From Terriglobia bacterium (GTDB taxonomy: Bacteria > Acidobacteriota > Terriglobia > UBA7540), in the NCBI GenBank assembly GCA_020072905.1, contig JAIQGB010000260.1, forward strand, positions 1 to 6,445: 6,445 bases of DNA, read 5' to 3'. The stretch's first letter is position 1; each line of letters starts with the position of its first letter. The notes beneath the pieces were generated by a model, which was not told the origin of the DNA, searched no databases, and saw only the letters and a program-made list of their open reading frames with translations. Made by a program: the position numbers and the translations under genes. Below, in pieces: positions 5,187-6,445 of this stretch.

Positions 5187-6410
5187 CTAGTTTGTTTTGC
5201 CCCGCAGGGCGCCCCACAGCTTGCCCGCCCAGCCCTTTTCTCCGGACTCACGCAACAGGCGGAGCCGGTTCCCATACGTGACCAAACCGACGACCGTCGC
5301 AAAGGCCGGATCGGGAAGAATCTCGCCCATCTTTTCCAGTCCTCCCGGGAGTCCCAGCCGTACCGGCATGCCCAGCACCTGTTCGGCCAGCGGCACGAGC
5401 CCCCCGAGTTTGGCGCCCCCGCCGGTAAGCACCACGCCGGCCCGGAGTTGCGTGTCGACTCCGGCGCGCGTCAAGTCGGTCTGCAGAAGTTCCAGAAGTT
5501 CCAGAGCGCGGGGTTCGATGATTTCGCTCAACATCGCGTAGCTCACCACCCGCGAGGGCCGCTCGCCGACGCTCGGCACCTCCAGAACCGTCTGGGGAGG
5601 CTGCCCGGAGTCGCGCTCGCCCCAGAGACGCTTCATCTTCTCGGCCTCGGGGATGGGAGTCCGCAACCCGACGGCAATATCGTTGGTGAAGTGTTCGCCG
5701 CCGATCCCCAGCACCGCGGAATGTCGCACCGCTCCCTCGTGGAAAACGATCAGCTCGGACGAGCCGCCGCCGATGTCGAGGAGTGCCACGCCCAACTCGC
5801 GCTCGTCTTCACTCACGCACGCCCAGGCCGAGGCCAGCGGCTCGAAAACCGTCCCGCTGTCGGGCACTTTGATTCCCGAGCGGTTCGCCGCGGTCACGAT
5901 GCTTTGCCAGGCCGTTGAGGAGGCGGTAATCAGGTGCACGTTCACTTCCAGCGTCTTCCCCGTCATGCCCAGTGGGTCGCGGATGCCATTCTGCGAATCG
6001 AGGAGGTACTCTTGGCGAAGGGCATCAATCAACTCGCGGTCGGGAGGGAGCGTAATGCCCTTGGCAATCTGGAAGGCCTTGACCTTGTCTTCGAAAGTGA
6101 CTTCCCGGCTGTGCGCGCCGAGGTTGAACGCTCCCCGCGAGTTCACTCCCTTGACGTGCGCGCCTCCCACCCCCAGGTAAGCCCACTCAAAGGAAGCTTT
6201 GGCTTCGGCCTCGGCAGCCTCCACGGCCTTCTTGATGGCCAGGACGGCCGAGTCGAGGTTGACGATCACGCCCTTGCGCCAGCCGCGCGATTCCGCCACA
6301 CCCAATCCCGCCACTTCCAGCTTGCCCTCTTCATTCCGCTGGCAGGCGAGTGCGCAGGTCTTGGTGGTTCCCAAGTCCAGCCCGAAGCTGTATTGATCCT
6401 TGTGCGCCAA
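5187..6410 (-). CDS. ftsA: Cell division protein FtsA
   Basis: A 407-residue actin-like ATPase that tethers FtsZ filaments to the inner face of the membrane and helps recruit later division proteins. Visible parts: the phosphate 1 loop GLDLGTTKTCA (10-20), the FtsA-specific 1C subdomain that follows (about 80-160), phosphate 2 LLDIGGGSSEL (210-220), and the adenosine motif GVVLTGGGAKLGGL (325-338). The C-terminal amphipathic helix GEKGWAGKLWGALRG (390-404), with Trp, Leu and Lys residues, is the membrane-targeting sequence. Length and order are normal. The start is TTG at 6410: no ATG or GTG lies upstream in frame before the window edge, and residue 10 already begins the phosphate loop. An AGGAG lies 13 nt upstream and a GGA 5 nt upstream, so initiation is probably modest. 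It begins 7 nt after the stop of the preceding gene, which suggests translational coupling, and is followed by ftsZ. Confidence 0.97.
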   Translation of the reverse strand: MAHKDQYSFGLDLGTTKTCALACQRNEEGKLEVAGLGVAESRGWRKGVIVNLDSAVLAIKKAVEAAEAEAKASFEWAYLGVGGAHVKGVNSRGAFNLGAHSREVTFEDKVKAFQIAKGITLPPDRELIDALRQEYLLDSQNGIRDPLGMTGKTLEVNVHLITASSTAWQSIVTAANRSGIKVPDSGTVFEPLASAWACVSEDERELGVALLDIGGGSSELIVFHEGAVRHSAVLGIGGEHFTNDIAVGLRTPIPEAEKMKRLWGERDSGQPPQTVLEVPSVGERPSRVVSYAMLSEIIEPRALELLELLQTDLTRAGVDTQLRAGVVLTGGGAKLGGLVPLAEQVLGMPVRLGLPGGLEKMGEILPDPAFATVVGLVTYGNRLRLLRESGEKGWAGKLWGALRGKTN

Positions 6411-6417
6411 GGCGGTC

Positions 6418-6445
6418 CTAGTTCTCCTGCGTCGTCGGCGGCAAT
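6418..6445 (-). CDS. ftsQ: Last codons of the gene before ftsA, probably ftsQ (partial)
   Basis: The final 28 nt read, on the minus strand, as a frame ending LPPTTQEN and the stop TAG at 6420-6418. The stop is 7 nt before the ftsA start and the ftsA Shine-Dalgarno lies inside this frame, which is the usual tight junction of the division cluster. ftsQ (the periplasmic divisome scaffold) normally precedes ftsA, and a Pro/Thr/Gln-rich tail is compatible with FtsQ ends. Identity rests on gene order only. Confidence 0.5.
6424..6428 (-). promoter_or_regulatory. Probable ribosome binding site of ftsA
   Basis: Minus strand AGGAG, 13 nt before the TTG start, which is longer than ideal. A second GGA core sits 5 nt before the start. 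It lies within the end of the upstream frame. Confidence 0.4.

Noticed and set aside
4400..5281. A 293-codon open frame on the plus strand opposite ftsZ
   Set aside because: It is fully antisense to an intact ftsZ and its low-complexity Ser/Pro/Ala/Met-rich product mirrors the codon bias of ftsZ; no recognisable domain.
5124..5918. A 264-codon open frame on the plus strand opposite ftsA
   Set aside because: It is antisense to an intact ftsA, with His/Gln/Gly/Arg-rich composition typical of shadow frames in GC-rich DNA.

Overview
The window looks like part of a chromosome from a GC-rich bacterium, most likely an Acidobacteriota member. This rests on the style of the FtsZ and FtsA proteins, the presence of a tandem-PilZ protein, and REP-like and short tandem intergenic repeats. 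It is recognition from memory, not a database match, and I cannot name a genus.

Right part (3913-6445, minus strand): the end of the division and cell-wall cluster. The last codons of an upstream gene (probably ftsQ) are followed by ftsA (TTG start) and ftsZ (ATG with a strong AAGGAG). FtsZ is the tubulin-like Z-ring GTPase and FtsA its actin-like membrane tether. The 95-nt ftsA-ftsZ gap is almost filled by an inverted pair of four-copy heptad arrays that can fold into one long hairpin. A plus-strand gene for a protein with two PilZ-like domains (2980-3753) converges on ftsZ.

Middle (1607-2979): a minus-strand zinc- and probably NADPH-dependent aldehyde reductase/alcohol dehydrogenase of the Ahr (YjgB) type. 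Between it and the PilZ gene lies a 257-nt divergent region with a sigma70-like promoter for the PilZ gene and a 12-bp perfect palindrome. Just past the 3' end of ahr sits a REPIN-like element: two 32-nt palindromic units in inverted orientation.

Left part (1-1606, minus strand) looks accessory. It holds a RelE/ParE-type toxin-antitoxin operon (antitoxin first, 10-nt overlap, toxin on GTG) with a predicted leaderless promoter. After it comes a 294-codon open frame of unknown function that runs off the left edge. Its codon use is visibly more A/T-rich than that of the division genes.

The division genes, aldehyde reductase and PilZ gene look like ordinary core genome. The points most worth a second look are the heptad hairpin between ftsA and ftsZ, the REPIN-like element, the Cys/His tail on the antitoxin, and the truncated unknown gene beside the toxin-antitoxin pair. 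I see no tRNA, rRNA, CRISPR array or insertion sequence.
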